Assembly (NCBI RefSeq): GCF_027587205.1
Contig: NZ_JAPDOD010000108.1
Coordinates: forward strand, 1-6,359
Length of the DNA: 6,359 nucleotides
Direction of reading: 5' to 3'
From: Solirubrobacter ginsenosidimutans
Lineage (GTDB): Bacteria > Actinomycetota > Thermoleophilia > Solirubrobacterales > Solirubrobacteraceae
Shown here: positions 5,304 to 6,359 of the stretch, one piece after another
Position numbering within the stretch: the first letter of the stretch is position 1
How the letters are laid out: every line of letters starts with the position of its first letter
Made by a program: the position numbers and the translations under genes
Notes under the pieces: model-generated
What the model was told of the DNA's origin: nothing
What the model saw: only the letters and a program-made list of their open reading frames with translations
Databases searched by the model: none

Positions 5304-6292
5304 ACGTAGAGCGCGATCGCCAGGTACGTGAAGACGCTCGCCTGCGTGTGTCGCGCGAGCTCCGAGGTGCCGGTGACGACGGTGCCGACGGGGAACGTGA
5401 AGCTCCACCAGGCGAGGCTGAACGGCGGTCGGGCCTTGAGCGTGAGCGTCGCGGCGAGCGCGAGCCACAGCAGCGTGAAGCCGATGACGGGCACCCCGTA
5501 GAGGACGCCGAAGGCGCGCAGCGCGGGGGCGAACGGCGTCACGCCGGCCGCTGCCGCGCCGAGCAGGTTCACCGCCGTGATCGACTGCCCGAGCGGGCCG
5601 AGCACCATGAAGAGCGTGGGAACCGATGGCGCGGGGCCGGTGCCGTGGAGGGCGAGGCGGGCGCACAGCAGCGCGATCACGAGCAGCGAGGCGAGCAGGC
5701 TCAGGCCGAACATCCCATAGCACGCGAGCAGCATCGTCAGCTGGGCTTGGCCGGCTGGCAGGTGGGCGATTAGCGCGGCGCCGGTCGCCGCCGACACCAT
5801 CGGCGGGACGACGGGCATCAGCCAGCTGCCTTGGACGGCATCGAGCCGGTTCAAGCCGCCGCTGGTGATCAGGCGGTACGGGACGACGACGGCGACGGCG
5901 AGCCCCGTGGCGGTGCCGAGCGTCCACAGGACGGCGTCGACGATCGCCGCGGCGTGCAGGCCGATCAGGTCCTGGCCGAGCAGCAGCGTCCCCGCCCCGA
6001 CGGTCAGCAGCGCCATCGGCGGGGCGCCGAGGAACGGCGCCGTCGCGGCGTCGAGGCGCGGACGCCTGCGGGTCAGCGCGACCAGCGTCAGACCGACGAG
6101 CAACGCGCCGGCCAGCACCCAGACGCCGAACGCCACCGCGTGCTGCCCGGGAGCGTGACGCGGGAGCAGGACCGCCGCGTTGGCGACAATCCCGGTGCCC
6201 ATCACGGCGGCAAACCAGTTCGGCTTCATCCCCGTGGACGATGGCGGACCGTGGGCGCCCAGTTGAGTCGGATCGCGCGCGGGTGATTCCAT
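5147..6292 (-). CDS. TDT-family transporter (TehA/SLAC1-like anion or C4-dicarboxylate transporter)
   Basis: 381 residues, integral membrane. The family's opening motif is KPNWFAAVMGTGIVA (24-38). About ten hydrophobic segments follow, with LNRLDAVQGSWLMPVVPPMV (147-166), LGPLGQSITAVNLLG (231-245) and FSLAWWSFTFPVGTVVTGTS (291-310), all typical of TDT proteins (tellurite-resistance TehA, yeast Ssu1 sulfite pump, malate permease, plant SLAC1). The substrate cannot be read from sequence. Sulfite or a dicarboxylate is plausible, sulfite being weakly favoured by the neighbouring CysL/YeiE-like regulator. The ATG at 6292 is chosen because AAGGGGG lies 7 nt upstream; Met22 is an alternative that starts right at the conserved domain. 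The last 35 or so residues (from about VSRSC, rich in Ser, Pro and Arg) do not look like the family and are read out of phase across the LysR N-terminus, so the natural end may lie nearer 5250. Confidence 0.87.
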   Translation of the reverse strand: MESPARDPTQLGAHGPPSSTGMKPNWFAAVMGTGIVANAAVLLPRHAPGQHAVAFGVWVLAGALLVGLTLVALTRRRPRLDAATAPFLGAPPMALLTVGAGTLLLGQDLIGLHAAAIVDAVLWTLGTATGLAVAVVVPYRLITSGGLNRLDAVQGSWLMPVVPPMVSAATGAALIAHLPAGQAQLTMLLACYGMFGLSLLASLLVIALLCARLALHGTGPAPSVPTLFMVLGPLGQSITAVNLLGAAAAGVTPFAPALRAFGVLYGVPVIGFTLLWLALAATLTLKARPPFSLAWWSFTFPVGTVVTGTSELARHTQASVFTYLAIALYVCLVLAWLTVFTRTAALVSRSCRRSPTRSPATISPRSSPLSRPAISTSPPTR

Positions 6293-6359
6293 TGCGGAAC
6301 CCCCTTCGGCGGCGCCGCGAGCCGCGTGGACGGGCGGGTGGGCGGAGCGGGTGGGTGGG
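6293..6359 (-). promoter_or_regulatory. Leader of the TDT gene with Shine-Dalgarno site
   Basis: AAGGGGG on the minus strand (6300-6306) lies 7 nt before the ATG at 6292 and supports that start. The remainder is GC-rich, with an imperfect palindrome around GGCGCC (6310-6315) and a G-run block to the right edge. Too little sequence remains to place a promoter. Confidence 0.6.
6332..6359 (+). other. Predicted G-quadruplex motif (six GGG tracts)
   Basis: GGG tracts at 6332-6334, 6336-6338, 6340-6342, 6349-6351, 6353-6355 and 6357-6359, with single-base loops except one six-base loop. This satisfies the standard four-tract G4 pattern with tracts to spare. It lies on the strand that serves as template for the TDT gene, 40-67 bp upstream of its start. 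It reaches the window edge and may continue. Confidence 0.55.

Noticed and set aside
5304..5927. N-terminal extension of the LysR frame into the transporter gene
   Set aside because: This part translates to low-complexity Arg/His/Pro sequence in the wrong frame of the TDT gene; only the part from about 5215 onward looks like LysR.
1..6359. tRNA, rRNA, CRISPR arrays, insertion sequences or prophage genes
   Set aside because: No cloverleaf, rRNA-like block, spaced direct repeats, transposase motif or terminal inverted repeats could be found by reading either strand.

Overview
The window is uniformly GC-rich with high-GC third codon positions, Sec signal peptides full of Ala and Leu, and at least one start that looks leaderless with a TAnnnT-type -10. 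Together with the protein families seen (ThuA/glucose-dehydrogenase-type secreted proteins, OsmX/OpuCC-like binding domains with a Cys pair, TDT transporter, LysR) this points to a soil-type actinobacterium. Something near Solirubrobacterales/Thermoleophilia would fit, but that placement is inference, not proof.

Layout, left to right. (1) 1-1010, minus: the N-terminal 336 codons of a secreted protein with a ThuA-like domain followed by the start of a PQQ-sugar-dehydrogenase-like propeller; the gene runs off the left edge. (2) 1011-1390: a 380-bp divergent intergenic region with an AT-richer patch, a 17-bp-period direct repeat, a hairpin and an inverted repeat that brackets a TAGCGT hexamer exactly 7 nt before the next ATG. 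(3) 1391-3550, plus: an exported 719-residue protein joining an OpuCC/OsmX-type betaine-binding-protein fold, whose two sequence halves are in swapped (circularly permuted) order, to a complete subtilisin-like protease and a basic C-terminal domain. (4) 3547-4353, plus: a GTG-started exported PstS-like binding protein, coupled to gene 3 by a GTGA stop/start overlap. (5) 4329-5303 (start uncertain), minus: a LysR-family regulator whose 3' end overlaps gene 4 tail-to-tail by 25 bp. (6) 5147-6292, minus: a TDT-family (TehA/SLAC1-like) membrane transporter whose 3' end overlaps the LysR gene out of phase. (7) 6293-6359: its leader, with a strong Shine-Dalgarno sequence and a G-quadruplex-type run of six GGG tracts at the right edge.

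Working together: genes 3 and 4 look like one operon producing two exported proteins, each built on a different solute-binding-protein fold and one of them carrying a protease. No permease or ATPase is in the window, and several ligand-site signatures are altered. A ligand-sensing or ligand-targeted extracellular protease with a partner binding protein is the most interesting reading, and it is a hypothesis. Genes 6 and 5 form a second, leftward transcription unit: an anion/dicarboxylate-type transporter with a LysR regulator that may control it.
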